NCBI RefSeq assembly: GCF_009649745.1
Contig: NZ_WJNG01000002.1
Span: 578,151-642,150, forward strand
Direction of reading: 5' to 3'
Length of the DNA: 64,000 nt
Source: Aquibacillus halophilus
GTDB lineage: Bacteria > Bacillota > Bacilli > Bacillales > Amphibacillaceae
Shown here: positions 1 to 11,237 of the stretch, piece by piece
Layout of the letters: every line of letters starts with the position of its first letter
Position numbering within the stretch: position 1 is the first letter of the stretch
Made by a program: the position numbers and the translations under genes
The notes under the pieces: model-generated
Seen by the model: only the letters and a program-made list of their open reading frames with translations
What the model was told of the DNA's origin: nothing
Databases searched by the model: none

Positions 1-620
1 GCTAATCCAACTGCAAGAACTGAATAAATAGTGTTTTCTTTTAATTTAGTACTCGGTAAAGATAGAACAACATCCTCAGTTCCAGAAACTCTTACTTCTA
101 AGTCTAGAGTAGCTGGATCAAGCTCTGCGTAATCAGTAACATCTTTAAACTCTGCATTTTCAAATAACACATCGCCACCTGTTACGGCTACATCAACTGC
201 GGGTGCATCAGGAGAAAAATGTCCTACACGTATTTTAGCTTTTCCCTCTGTTGTCATCATATCATCAGATAGTACAGATACTTCTAAGTTTTCTAGGTTG
301 TTTATAGCAAGGGCTGTATAAGCTTGGTCTGACTCAACTGATAAAGTGGTGGTTAATACAGGTTCACCATCAGCAACGGTACCGGCAGCATAAATGCTGA
401 CCTCATGATCACCAGCAGGAACCATTAAGTAATCTGTTGCGATTTTAAATGTAGCATTCTCTACAACCGTATTTCCGTTTACAGTGATGTCTACTGCAGG
501 TGCATCTGGGGATGCATGAACGATTCGAACTTTAGCCTGGTCGTGATTGTCTGCTAAAGTAGCACTTCCAAACATGGTACAAACTAACGCGAAAATTACT
601 GTTACTACTAATTTTTTCAT
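1..620 (-). CDS. Secreted DUF4397-domain protein (3' end outside window)
   Basis: Reading leftward from the ATG at 618-620, the frame stays open to the window edge, so at least 206 codons are present and the C-terminus is missing. The start follows AAAGGAGAG. The first about 22 residues are a signal peptide (MKKLVVTVIFALVCTMF, then a small-residue region). Two repeats follow, each opening with an HxSPDAPAVD motif (VHASPDAPAVDITVNG, then GHFSPDAPAVDVAVTG). This motif is typical of DUF4397, a beta-sandwich domain found in extracellular and cell-wall proteins. The biochemical role of the domain is not known. The promoter region holds an unusual palindrome (640-692), described separately. Confidence 0.8.
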   Translation of the reverse strand, partial: MKKLVVTVIFALVCTMFGSATLADNHDQAKVRIVHASPDAPAVDITVNGNTVVENATFKIATDYLMVPAGDHEVSIYAAGTVADGEPVLTTTLSVESDQAYTALAINNLENLEVSVLSDDMMTTEGKAKIRVGHFSPDAPAVDVAVTGGDVLFENAEFKDVTDYAELDPATLDLEVRVSGTEDVVLSLPSTKLKENTIYSVLAVGL

Positions 621-639
621 GTGTACACTCTCCTTTAGT

Positions 640-692
640 TTTGTATAAGTAATGTATAATTTAATACAATAGTTATACATTACTTATACAAA
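640..692. repeat. Perfect 20-bp inverted repeat built from four TGTATAA units
   Basis: The left arm 640-659 and right arm 673-692 are exact reverse complements across a 13-bp loop. Each arm contains TGTATAA twice, 11 bp apart, so there are four heptamers in all. The element overlaps the likely transcription start of the DUF4397 gene and ends about 20 bp before its start codon. It could be an operator with two dimer sites or an mRNA hairpin. Confidence 0.75.
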
Positions 693-720
693 GGATAACG
701 GAGTAAGAATATTCTGTCAA
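692..720 (-). promoter_or_regulatory. Candidate sigma-A promoter of the DUF4397 gene
   Basis: On the minus strand TTGACA (715-720) is followed after exactly 17 bp by TATCCT (692-697). The -35 is perfect and the -10 is weak, which would fit a promoter controlled at the overlapping palindrome. Confidence 0.5.
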
Positions 721-792
721 CTTAAAAGTTTGCAATTTATTAATTGCAAAACTCGTTATTAATATAAAAGAGTAAGAGAGGAGGGACGAAAT

Positions 793-828
793 AAAAAACA
801 AATCCTCGATAACCGAGGATTTGTTTTT
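793..828 (-). terminator. Rho-independent terminator of the ilv-leu operon
   Basis: Directly after the ilvA stop codon, the minus strand reads ACAAATCCTCGG, a 4-base loop, and the complementary arm followed by a T run. The A run on the other side means it could also stop transcription coming the other way. Confidence 0.85.
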
Positions 829-1869
829 TTATGCTAAGCATGATAAGTGATTGTTAGTTGCCAATTTCTGAATATGGGGCATTCTTGACAGATCCATATT
901 ACCACCGCTTACTATAATACCACAATGGTTCGAATGAATTCTTTCACCATGAGCAAGTAATGCTGCAAAAGCAGCGGCACCAGCACCTTCAATTAATGAC
1001 TTCTTTCGTTCCAACATGTAGACCATAGCTGAAGCGATATCTTCCTCAGTAACAGTAACCATATCATCCACGTATTTTTCGATTAGTGGAAAAGTTTGAA
1101 TACCCGTTTTTTTCACGGCAATGCCGTCTGCAATAGTCGAGACGGAAGAAAGGGTTGATGGACCAGTATCATGAAACCGATTATACACCGCGCTAGCGGT
1201 GTGAGCTTGCACACCAATAATCTTAATGTTTGGATTAATGAATTTTGCTGCAACAGCGATTCCTGATATTAGTCCACCTCCACCCACAGGAACAATAATC
1301 GTATCAAGCCTAGGCCCTTGCTCAAGCATCTCTAAGGCGATTGTTCCTTGCCCTGCCATGACGTCAGGATCATCGAACGGATGGATAAACACACTGTGTG
1401 ATCGCTTTTGTTCTTCCACAGCAGCCTCATATGCTTCTTGGAAAGAGTCACCTGTTAATACAACTGTTGCTCCGTAATTTCTTGTAGCTTCTATTTTTGC
1501 GTCAGGAGTATGTTCGGACATAAAAATTTTCGCTTCAATACCTCGTTTAGCTGCAGCAAGTGCAACCCCTTGAGCATGATTACCTGCAGAAGCGGCAATG
1601 ACCCCTTTGTATGCCTCTTGGTTTGTTAGTTGTGCTACTTTATAGCTTGCGCCACGTACTTTGAATGCACCTGTCTTCTGTTGGTTTTCCATCTTAAAGT
1701 ACACATTTTTCTCTGTCATATAATTAATTGCCGATGACGTTGTAAGGGGTGTACGATGAATTATTGGCTTTAAATGTTTCATCGCATCCGTGATTTTTGA
1801 ACCTGTTAAGCAATTCCCAATGGTTTCACTCTCCTCTAGACTGTTGTAGTTCTGCTTCAAATTGATCAA
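829..1869 (-). CDS. ilvA: Threonine dehydratase, short form without ACT domain
   Basis: This is a PLP-dependent deaminase converting threonine to 2-oxobutanoate, the first step toward isoleucine. The PLP lysine lies in TGAFKVRGA (about residue 70) and the phosphate-binding GGGGL loop near residue 195. At 330-346 residues it has the TdcB-type length and ends after the catalytic domain; B. subtilis IlvA is about 420 residues and carries a C-terminal ACT-like regulatory domain. It is the last gene of the operon and overlaps or abuts leuD. Start is uncertain. The TTG at 1869 used here has little Shine-Dalgarno. A strong AGAGGAG sits 9 nt before an in-frame ATT (1819-1821) just after the leuD stop, which would give 330 residues. 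Confidence 0.88.
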   Translation of the reverse strand: MINLKQNYNSLEESETIGNCLTGSKITDAMKHLKPIIHRTPLTTSSAINYMTEKNVYFKMENQQKTGAFKVRGASYKVAQLTNQEAYKGVIAASAGNHAQGVALAAAKRGIEAKIFMSEHTPDAKIEATRNYGATVVLTGDSFQEAYEAAVEEQKRSHSVFIHPFDDPDVMAGQGTIALEMLEQGPRLDTIIVPVGGGGLISGIAVAAKFINPNIKIIGVQAHTASAVYNRFHDTGPSTLSSVSTIADGIAVKKTGIQTFPLIEKYVDDMVTVTEEDIASAMVYMLERKKSLIEGAGAAAFAALLAHGERIHSNHCGIIVSGGNMDLSRMPHIQKLATNNHLSCLA

Positions 1870-2425
1870 TCTTACTTTTGTGCGTTAGAGTTACTGCAAT
1901 CTCATCCCAGCCATTTAATAGCATTTCCCTCTGATATTCAGGTATTTCGAAGGAAGCATGAAAATCGTCTGATCCGTTGACAGTTTTTTGTTCTAAATCG
2001 ATAGAAATAGTGTAGGAGTCTGACTCGGAACGGTCAATCAGTACTTGTGTTTCTTCTTCGGTTAATTGAATGGGCACAATCCCGTTTTTTGTGCAGTTAT
2101 TATAAAAAATATCGGCAAAGCTTGAGGCTATAATCACCTTAAATCCAAAGTCCTGAAGTGCCCAAGGAGCATGTTCACGAGAGGAACCACAGCCAAAGTT
2201 TTCTCCAGCAACAAGGATGGAGGCGTCCTTATATTTTGGGTCATTTAGTGAAAATTCCTTTTTGGGGGTACCTTCACTATCAAATCGCCAGTTAAAAAAT
2301 AAGAATTGCCCAAAACCTTGTCTAGAGATTCTTTTTAAAAACTGTTTTGGTATAATTTGATCTGTATCAATGTTAGATCGGTTTAGTGGATACACAAGTC
2401 CAGTATGTTTACGAATCGGTTCCAT
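1826..2425 (-). CDS. leuD: 3-isopropylmalate dehydratase small subunit
   Basis: LeuD pairs with LeuC to isomerise 2- to 3-isopropylmalate in leucine synthesis. The 199-residue length and the N-terminal RSNIDTDQIIPKQFLKR motif are typical of the aconitase swivel domain. The FGCGSSREHAPWAL loop (about residues 77-90) is the substrate-recognition signature. The ATG follows AAGGAGGGTATATAAAG. It lies 48 bp downstream of leuC and its last codons provide the ribosome binding site for ilvA. Confidence 0.96.
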   Translation of the reverse strand: MEPIRKHTGLVYPLNRSNIDTDQIIPKQFLKRISRQGFGQFLFFNWRFDSEGTPKKEFSLNDPKYKDASILVAGENFGCGSSREHAPWALQDFGFKVIIASSFADIFYNNCTKNGIVPIQLTEEETQVLIDRSESDSYTISIDLEQKTVNGSDDFHASFEIPEYQREMLLNGWDEIAVTLTHKSKIDQFEAELQQSRGE

Positions 2426-2473
2426 CTTTATATACCCTCCTTAGAATTTAATAATCATATTTCACATTGAAAG

Positions 2474-3892
2474 TTAGCTAGGTGTTGGTTGTGTTAATTT
2501 CCTGACATCAACAAAGTGTCCTTCAATAGCAGCAGCTGCAGCCATTTCTGGGCTGACTAAGTGTGTTCTTGCACCCGTTCCTTGACGACCTTCAAAATTA
2601 CGATTAGAAGTTGATGCACATCGCTCACCTGGTGGTACAACATCGTCATTCATCGCAAGACACATACTACAACCAGCATCTCGCCATTCAAATCCTGCTT
2701 GTTTAAAGATTACATCAAGTCCTTCTTTTTCTGCAGAAACCTTGACACTATGAGATCCGGGGACAACAATTGCAGTAACAGAAGGATTAACCTTTTTACC
2801 CCTAACAATTTCCGCAGCTCTTTGTAGATCACTTAGCCTTGAATTCGTACAAGATCCGATAAATACATGGTCAATTTTAACTGAAGAAATTGGTTGACCC
2901 GCTTCAAGTCCCATGTACTCAAGTGCACGACTGATCTCATCTTTAGCATTGGCAGAGTTTGCCTGGTCTGGACTTGGGATAGAGGCACTTACTGGAATAC
3001 ACATGCCTGGATTTGTTCCCCAGGTTACCTGTGGCTCTACTTCATCAGCATTTATTTCAACCGTTGCATCATAAGTCGCTCCTTGGTCAGTTGCTAGAGC
3101 TTTCCAATCTTTAGCAGCCTTTTCAAAGTCACTTCCTTTAGGGGCATGGCGCTTTCCTTTAATGAATTCTATTGTCGTTTCATCTGGGCTAATAAGACCT
3201 GCACGCGCACCAGCTTCGATAGACATATTGCAAATTGTCATACGTGCTTCCATTGATAGAGATTGAATTGCTTCACCAGTATATTCAAGGACGTAACCAG
3301 TACCAAAGCGAACTCCATATTTAGCAATAATAGCAAGAATAAGGTCTTTCGCAGTAACACCTTTGCCTAGTTGTCCATTTACTTTTACATTTAATGTCTT
3401 TGGTCGAGCTTGCCACAATGTTTGTGTAGCAAGTACGTGCTCTACTTCACTTGTTCCAATCCCAAACGCTAAAGCGCCAAAAGCACCGTGAGTTGAGGTA
3501 TGACTGTCCCCACAAACGATCGTTTTTCCCGGTTGTGTAAGACCTAACTCTGGTCCAATTACGTGAACAATACCTTGATCAGGATGATCGATATCTGCTA
3601 AAGGAATGTTAAATTCATCACAGTTTTGTTTTAGCGTGTCCATTTGAGTTTTTGAAACTTGATCCTTAATAATATGGCGATGGATAGTGGGTACGTTATG
3701 ATCCATGGTTGCAAATGTGCGATCTGGACGACGAACACCTCTAGATTTTAATCGCAACCCCTCAAATGCTTGAGGGGAGGTTACCTCGTGAACTAAATGT
3801 AGGTCAATATATAATAGGTCAGGTTTATCCTGTTCTTGATGAACAACATGCTGATCCCAAATTTTTTCGACAATTGTTTTTGGTTTATTCAT
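2474..3892 (-). CDS. leuC: 3-isopropylmalate dehydratase large subunit
   Basis: LeuC is the iron-sulfur subunit of isopropylmalate isomerase. The three cluster ligands are visible as C348 in GSCTNSRL and C408/C411 in CSMCLAMN. The active-site region [21 protein letters not shown] is also present. The 472-residue length matches the bacterial family. The ATG is preceded by AAGGAGTGATAAAAA. It sits between leuB and leuD in the canonical order. Confidence 0.97.
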   Translation of the reverse strand: MNKPKTIVEKIWDQHVVHQEQDKPDLLYIDLHLVHEVTSPQAFEGLRLKSRGVRRPDRTFATMDHNVPTIHRHIIKDQVSKTQMDTLKQNCDEFNIPLADIDHPDQGIVHVIGPELGLTQPGKTIVCGDSHTSTHGAFGALAFGIGTSEVEHVLATQTLWQARPKTLNVKVNGQLGKGVTAKDLILAIIAKYGVRFGTGYVLEYTGEAIQSLSMEARMTICNMSIEAGARAGLISPDETTIEFIKGKRHAPKGSDFEKAAKDWKALATDQGATYDATVEINADEVEPQVTWGTNPGMCIPVSASIPSPDQANSANAKDEISRALEYMGLEAGQPISSVKIDHVFIGSCTNSRLSDLQRAAEIVRGKKVNPSVTAIVVPGSHSVKVSAEKEGLDVIFKQAGFEWRDAGCSMCLAMNDDVVPPGERCASTSNRNFEGRQGTGARTHLVSPEMAAAAAIEGHFVDVRKLTQPTPS

Positions 3893-3949
3893 TTTTTATC
3901 ACTCCTTACTTATAAAAACTTAAAAAAAGTTAAAATCTAAGGTTGCTAT

Positions 3950-5029
3950 TTATTTATTTTTAGAATCTATATAGTCTACAACAAGTTTGGTCATCTCGGC
4001 TGTATTTACTTTATTGCCATTGGTAATTTGTAAATCGGCTGTATGATATCCTTCATCAATGACAGCTTCTACAGCACTTTCTATTAAATTAGCTTCCTCT
4101 TCTAATTGAAAAGAATGACGAAGCATAAAAGCAGAAGATAAAATCATTGCTAATGGGTTTGCAATTCCGAGACCAGCGATATCAGGAGCAGATCCATGTG
4201 CCGGTTCGAATAAGCCAACTCCATTTTCCGCTAGACTTGCTGAGGGTAACATTCCAAGAGAACCTGTTAATACAGAGGCTTCATCACTTAATATATCTCC
4301 AAACATATTCTCAGTAACAATGACGTCAAACTGACTTGGATTCGTGATAAGTTTCATCGCTGCTGCATCGACTAAAACATGATCTACAGTTACATCTGGA
4401 TAATCTGCTTTTTTCTCTTCAACAACTTCACGCCATAGTTTGCTAGATTCCAAGACGTTAGCCTTATCAACTGATGTCAGCACTTTGCGTCTTAACTGAG
4501 CACTTTTGAAACCTTTATCTACGATGCGTTCAATTTCATGTCTTGTATAGGTAAGCGTATCTACTACAGAATTTCCATTATCTCTTCGTTCGCTTGGGGT
4601 ACCGAAGTATAGACCTCCAGTAAGCTCTCTGACAATAAGTAAATCACTGCCATTAATAATTTCTTCTTTCAAGGGAGAGGCATGGAGAAGCTTCGCATAT
4701 CCTTTTACAGGTCTTAGATTGGCAAATAAGTCTAGTTCTTTGCGAATCCCTAGTAATCCTCTTTCCGGACGAAGATGGGAGGGGAGTTGATCCCATTTTG
4801 GTCCACCAACTGCACCTAGTAATACAGCATCCGCTTTTTTACAAGCATCAATTGTTTGAGGAGGGAGGGGGGAGCCGTGATTGTCAACGGCAATTCCACC
4901 TATATCATGAGATTCATAGGAAAATGTATGATTGAATTGTTTAGAAATAGCATCAAGCACAGCTTTTGCAGATTTCATAACTTCTGGACCAATTCCATCG
5001 CCAGGAAGTAGTACGATATTCTTTTGCAT
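3950..5029 (-). CDS. leuB: 3-isopropylmalate dehydrogenase
   Basis: LeuB oxidatively decarboxylates 3-isopropylmalate with NAD+, the third leucine-specific step. The N-terminus MQKNIVLLPGDGIGPEV and the metal/substrate motif ENMFGDILSDEAS followed by GSLGMLPSASL and FEPAHGSAPDIAG are diagnostic. The frame is open further upstream to 5080, but that start would lie inside leuA. The ATG at 5029 follows GGGAGG and gives 359 residues, the usual family length. Confidence 0.96.
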   Translation of the reverse strand: MQKNIVLLPGDGIGPEVMKSAKAVLDAISKQFNHTFSYESHDIGGIAVDNHGSPLPPQTIDACKKADAVLLGAVGGPKWDQLPSHLRPERGLLGIRKELDLFANLRPVKGYAKLLHASPLKEEIINGSDLLIVRELTGGLYFGTPSERRDNGNSVVDTLTYTRHEIERIVDKGFKSAQLRRKVLTSVDKANVLESSKLWREVVEEKKADYPDVTVDHVLVDAAAMKLITNPSQFDVIVTENMFGDILSDEASVLTGSLGMLPSASLAENGVGLFEPAHGSAPDIAGLGIANPLAMILSSAFMLRHSFQLEEEANLIESAVEAVIDEGYHTADLQITNGNKVNTAEMTKLVVDYIDSKNK

Positions 5030-5051
5030 AGAGGAAATCCTCCCAATTCTC

Positions 5052-7629
<2,578 letters not shown>

Positions 7630-7673
7630 TCAAATTGTTTAATATATATAAATTTAGTGGTACATAGTTTAAA

Positions 7674-7720
7674 GATTCTGAATTATTTATTCAGAGTCCA
7701 AGCACCAAATTAGGCGCTTG
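7674..7720 (-). promoter_or_regulatory. Two tandem hairpins between ilvN and ilvC
   Basis: The minus strand forms CAAGCGCC-TAATTT-GGTGCTTG (7699-7720) immediately followed by GACTCTGAAT-AAATA-ATTCAGAATC (7674-7698). Neither has a convincing T run, so termination is unlikely. They sit just upstream of ilvC, where an RNA processing or stability element is plausible; in B. subtilis the ilv-leu mRNA is known to be processed near ilvC. Confidence 0.5.
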
Positions 7721-7723
7721 TGA

Positions 7724-8245
7724 TTATTTTAATAGGGAGTAGGGGGTTAGCTCAGTAACCTGTGGTTGCTGCCCTCTTAAGAAAGCGGTCATTCCAGTTC
7801 TGGCTAATTCCTTAATTCCATATGGTCGAAGGAGATCAATTAAAGCTTCGATTTTCTCTGGTTTACCAGTTACCTGAACACTCAGACTATCTTTACTAAC
7901 ATCTATTATCGTCGCGCGAAACGGTTCGATAATACCTTGGATCTCACTACGGAGCTGAGCACTACTAACTATTTTAATTAGTGCCAACTCTCTTGAAACT
8001 ATTGCTTTATCGGTTATGTCTGAAACTTTCAAGACATCGATTTGTTTATTTAATTGCTTTGTTACTTGCTCCAATTTTTGACTGTCTACGACATCGACAA
8101 CGAAAGTCATTTTAGAGATACCTTCAACGTCTGTACGTCCAACAGAAATACTTTCAATATTAAACTGTCGTTTTTGGAGCAATCCTGTTATACGGTTTAG
8201 TACACCACTTCTGTTTTGTACGGTAGCAGTTATTATACGCTTCAT
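7724..8245 (-). CDS. ilvN: Acetolactate synthase small (regulatory) subunit
   Basis: IlvN (also called IlvH) is the regulatory subunit that stimulates IlvB and confers valine feedback. It opens with the ACT domain [22 protein letters not shown], and the ALS_ss C-terminal domain includes [13 protein letters not shown] near the end. At 173 residues it has the normal length. The ATG at 8245 overlaps the ilvB stop codon as ATGA, implying translational coupling, and GGGGTGA lies just upstream. The frame is open back to 8326, but only within ilvB. Confidence 0.95.
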   Translation of the reverse strand: MKRIITATVQNRSGVLNRITGLLQKRQFNIESISVGRTDVEGISKMTFVVDVVDSQKLEQVTKQLNKQIDVLKVSDITDKAIVSRELALIKIVSSAQLRSEIQGIIEPFRATIIDVSKDSLSVQVTGKPEKIEALIDLLRPYGIKELARTGMTAFLRGQQPQVTELTPYSLLK

Positions 8246-9963
8246 GGTTTCACCCCAATCATCTCGTTTAGTCCTTTTCCAGGTGCAATCATTGGATATA
8301 CATTCTCTTGTTGTAAAACTCGGCAATCAACAACTACTGGACCTTCATATGCGAAAAGGTCAGGTAGTGAATGAATTAATTCCTCCTGGGTATCAATTCT
8401 CATTCCTTTTATTTGATAAGCTTCTGCTAGTTTTACAAAGTCTGGTTGAACATCTAATAACGAATGTGAATATCGTTTTTCATAGAAAGTTTCTTGCCAT
8501 TGACGAACCATTCCAAGCGCTCCGTTATTGACGATTATCACTTTAACGGGAAGTCCGCGTTCTTGAAGGACCGATAACTCCTGCATGGTCATTTGGAATC
8601 CACCGTCACCGACAACCGCTACCACGGTATCCTTTGGAGCAGCCAGTTGTGCACCTATAGCGGCTGGGAATCCAAATCCCATTGTGCCCAGGCCACCAGA
8701 GGTTACCCAGCGGTTAGGCTTATTGAACGTGTAATACTGAGCTGCCCACATTTGATGCTGTCCAACGTCTGTAGTAACAATAGCGTTTCCGTCTGTCACT
8801 TTATGAATAGATTCTAATAACCATTGAGGTATCATTTCCTCTTTAGGGTTGTTATACCAAAGCGGATAATTGTCTCTGTTTCCATTTATGCCAATCAACC
8901 AATCGTCATGATCTGGACCTTCTTTGGCATGAGTTAGTAATGCTTTTATTGCTGCTTTTGAATCTGATACAACAGGGATGTGTGTTGTCACATTTTTCCC
9001 GATTTCAGCAGGATCAATATCAATGTGTGCCACCGTTGCATTAGGTGCAAAGTGTTTAAGATTACCAGTTAAACGGTCATCAAAACGTGCTCCAATATTT
9101 ATTAACAAATCGCATTCATATAACGCTGTGTTCGCAGCGTATGTTCCATGCATACCAGCCATTCCAAGAGCAAGACTATGATTGCCAGGAAAACCGCCTA
9201 ATCCAAGTAATGTAGTAGTTACTGGTAGTGAGAATTTCTCAGCTAATGCGATTAATTCTTCAGATGCTTTACCTATAATAATTCCAGCACCTGCTAGGAT
9301 TACAGGTTTCTTTGCCTTAGCTAAAGAATCGGCTAGCTTTTTAATTTGCAAAGGATTTGGTTTTATTGTTGGTTGATAACCAGGAAGGTGAAAACTATCA
9401 TCATAATTACCATCAGCCGGGTTAGCTGAAATATCCTTTGGAATATCAACAACAACTGGTCCTGGTCTTCCAGTAGAAGCAATATGAAATGCTTCTCTTA
9501 CGATCCGAGGTAAGTCACTAACAGACTGTACCTGGTAATTGTGCTTTGTGATAGGTGTTGTGATTCCCATTATATCGGCTTCCTGAAATGCGTCAGTTCC
9601 AATTACACCACGAGCAACTTGACCTGTGAAAACTACTAAAGGTAACGAGTCCATCATGGCATCTGCAATTCCGGTAACTAAATTAGTTGCACCCGGACCT
9701 GAAGTGGCAATAACGACACCAGGCTTACCAGATACGCGTGCGTAACCTTCTGCAGCATGGATTGCTCCTTGCTCATGACGTGTAAGGATGTGGTCAAATG
9801 CATCACCAGCCCGATAAAGCGCGTCATAAATTGGTAAGACTGCTCCACCTGGATATCCAAATATTGTTTTAACCTCTTCTTTGATCAAAGACTCTACAAG
9901 AAGATCTGCACCTGTTTTTGATTTTGTCCCGGTATGGATTCCCGGTTTTACTTCTGCCCTCAT
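8242..9963 (-). CDS. ilvB: Acetolactate synthase large subunit
   Basis: This is the catalytic, ThDP- and FAD-dependent subunit that makes acetolactate or acetohydroxybutyrate. The N-terminal Pyr domain has [14 protein letters not shown] and the catalytic glutamate region [15 protein letters not shown]. The C-terminal PP domain has the ThDP-binding [13 protein letters not shown]...NN motif. Length 573 residues is typical. The ATG at 9963 follows TTTAGGAGGGATTACTA. It is the first gene of the operon, behind the T-box leader. Confidence 0.97.
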   Translation of the reverse strand: MRAEVKPGIHTGTKSKTGADLLVESLIKEEVKTIFGYPGGAVLPIYDALYRAGDAFDHILTRHEQGAIHAAEGYARVSGKPGVVIATSGPGATNLVTGIADAMMDSLPLVVFTGQVARGVIGTDAFQEADIMGITTPITKHNYQVQSVSDLPRIVREAFHIASTGRPGPVVVDIPKDISANPADGNYDDSFHLPGYQPTIKPNPLQIKKLADSLAKAKKPVILAGAGIIIGKASEELIALAEKFSLPVTTTLLGLGGFPGNHSLALGMAGMHGTYAANTALYECDLLINIGARFDDRLTGNLKHFAPNATVAHIDIDPAEIGKNVTTHIPVVSDSKAAIKALLTHAKEGPDHDDWLIGINGNRDNYPLWYNNPKEEMIPQWLLESIHKVTDGNAIVTTDVGQHQMWAAQYYTFNKPNRWVTSGGLGTMGFGFPAAIGAQLAAPKDTVVAVVGDGGFQMTMQELSVLQERGLPVKVIIVNNGALGMVRQWQETFYEKRYSHSLLDVQPDFVKLAEAYQIKGMRIDTQEELIHSLPDLFAYEGPVVVDCRVLQQENVYPMIAPGKGLNEMIGVKP

Positions 9964-10011
9964 TAGTAATCCCTCCTAAAAAAGAATGTCTAACTTTTAA
10001 ATTTATTCGAT

Positions 10012-10083
10012 AAAAAAAGGCCATTTTCTCCCATTAAACTGCACATATATAGATATGCAGAATAATCGGGGAGAAAAGACCTT
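10012..10083 (-). terminator. T-box leader terminator of ilvB
   Basis: The minus strand reads AAGGTCTTTTCTCCCC, a variable loop, then GGGAGAAAATGGCCTTTTTTT. It is the terminator that competes with the T-box antiterminator upstream of ilvB. Confidence 0.88.
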
Positions 10084-10330
10084 CACTTTTCACGGTACCA
10101 CCCTAAATTACAGTTCCCTTGCGGAATACTGCCTCATGAGGCTGTATAATAGCCTCTTTTGATAACAGGTGCTCAAAAAGAGCACCCGATTAAGCCTAGT
10201 AAGTTATTACCGTTCAGCTTAACACTCAGGGACGATGTCAGAGTAAGGTGTATTTCCGGGCTTCCAGCAACCCCGGCTCTCTGTAAATACATGTTCTTAT
10301 TCCTTTATTCCCGTCGTCGTTTTTTCGATA
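10012..10330 (-). promoter_or_regulatory. T-box leader (leucine type) controlling the ilv-leu operon
   Basis: A tRNA-sensing riboswitch lies between the promoter and ilvB. The antiterminator consensus AGGGTGGTACCGTG is at 10091-10104 (minus). Stem I carries AGAGAGCCGGGGTTGCTGG. Its lower stem pairs GACGA with TCGTC. The candidate specifier codon in the internal loop ...TTACTCTGAC... is CTC (leucine), plus-strand 10241-10243; neighbouring triplets cannot be fully excluded. Uncharged tRNA-Leu would stabilise the antiterminator and switch on the operon. The overall arrangement matches the B. subtilis ilv-leu leader. Confidence 0.92.
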
Positions 10331-10409
10331 TATAATTATCATATCACAAAATTATATTTTTATTATTTCGCTAAATTAAAATTGTTTGTGAAATCCTTGA
10401 TTGACGACA

Positions 10410-10438
10410 ATCATACAACCATTTTTATCTAAGGTCAA
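10410..10438 (-). promoter_or_regulatory. Sigma-A promoter of the ilv-leu operon
   Basis: On the minus strand TTGACC (10433-10438) and TATGAT (10410-10415) are separated by exactly 17 bp. Transcription would start near 10403 and enter the T-box leader. Confidence 0.8.
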
Positions 10439-10450
10439 CAGTTTTATTGA

Positions 10451-10465
10451 AATTTTCAGACATTT
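10451..10465. promoter_or_regulatory. Candidate CodY box upstream of ilv-leu
   Basis: AATTTTCAGACATTT matches the CodY consensus AATTTTCWGAAAATT at 13 of 15 positions. It ends 13 bp upstream of the -35 element. CodY represses this operon in B. subtilis when branched-chain amino acids and GTP are high. Confidence 0.65.
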
Positions 10466-10482
10466 GAGGTAAGGGCCTATAA

Positions 10483-10497
10483 TAGTAAGCGATTACA
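10483..10497. promoter_or_regulatory. Candidate CcpA (cre) site upstream of ilv-leu
   Basis: TAGTAAGCGATTACA matches WTGNAANCGNWWWCA except at one position. Its centre lies about 88 bp upstream of the predicted start, close to the location of the activating cre of the B. subtilis ilv-leu promoter. This would link branched-chain synthesis to carbon status. From here to 10746 I see no gene. Confidence 0.5.
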
Positions 10498-10746
10498 TCA
10501 GTAAAACAACAAGGATATTCATTTTAAAAAAATATTTAAGTTTTTTTGAATAGTATCTTCCACTTTATGGGTTTTTATGGTAAATGCTCTATATATTGGA
10601 AAATACTACCGATTATGAATTCTTAAAGAACAGTGTATCCGGAATCAAATTTTATTGGAAGTAAGCCTTCTTTAATAAAGGAGATTTTGCTAGAAAAATG
10701 GTACGATGATATACAGTCAGGAATTCTAAATAGGTAGGTGAAAAAG

Positions 10747-11214
10747 ATGGGTCAATTATGTATCATTCCCTGTGGAACTAAAAAAATTTGGGATAGACGT
10801 GGGGATATTGGACCTGTCCGAGCACAGGAGGCATACATAGGAACATTTCATAATCTTTGTGAACGATATGCGGAAATGTTCTTTAATCAATGGGTAATCT
10901 TGTCCGCAAAATATGGATATCTATTGCCTGATGATATTGTCGATGCTAACTATGATGTTACCTTTAATCAAAAAAGTAATGAGATAATATCTACCGAAGA
11001 GCTACGAAAACAGGTTCAGAATAAGTTTCTATATAATAATGAAGGGATTGTGGTTTTGACTGGGAAAAAATATATCGACGTCGTCACATCAAGTTTTCAA
11101 CAAGAAGATATTCAATTTCCTCTTACAAGTTGCAAAGGAATTGGCTATATGCAGCAGAAATTAAAATTTGCCATAGAGCACTCACAACCAATTCATTGTG
11201 TTAAATCAGAATGA
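10747..11214 (+). CDS. DUF6884-like protein of unknown function
   Basis: A 155-residue soluble protein opening MGQLCIIPCGTKKIWD. It contains an ILSAKYGYLLPDD motif followed by YDVTF. This pattern (CGxKK, ILSAKxG, YDVT) resembles the DUF6884 family, whose role is not established; family assignment is from memory of its motifs. The ATG at 10747 lies about 6 nt after TAGGTAGGTG, better placed than the in-frame GTG at 10738. It stands alone, divergent from ilvB, with a decayed hydrolase gene behind it. Confidence 0.7.
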   Translation: MGQLCIIPCGTKKIWDRRGDIGPVRAQEAYIGTFHNLCERYAEMFFNQWVILSAKYGYLLPDDIVDANYDVTFNQKSNEIISTEELRKQVQNKFLYNNEGIVVLTGKKYIDVVTSSFQQEDIQFPLTSCKGIGYMQQKLKFAIEHSQPIHCVKSE

Positions 11215-11237
11215 CATTTGTGTATTGTTCATAGTAA

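Noticed and set aside
1226-1477. Plus-strand frame inside ilvA, and similar frames inside leuC, ilvB, rnjA and others
   Set aside because: These are antisense shadows of well-supported genes.
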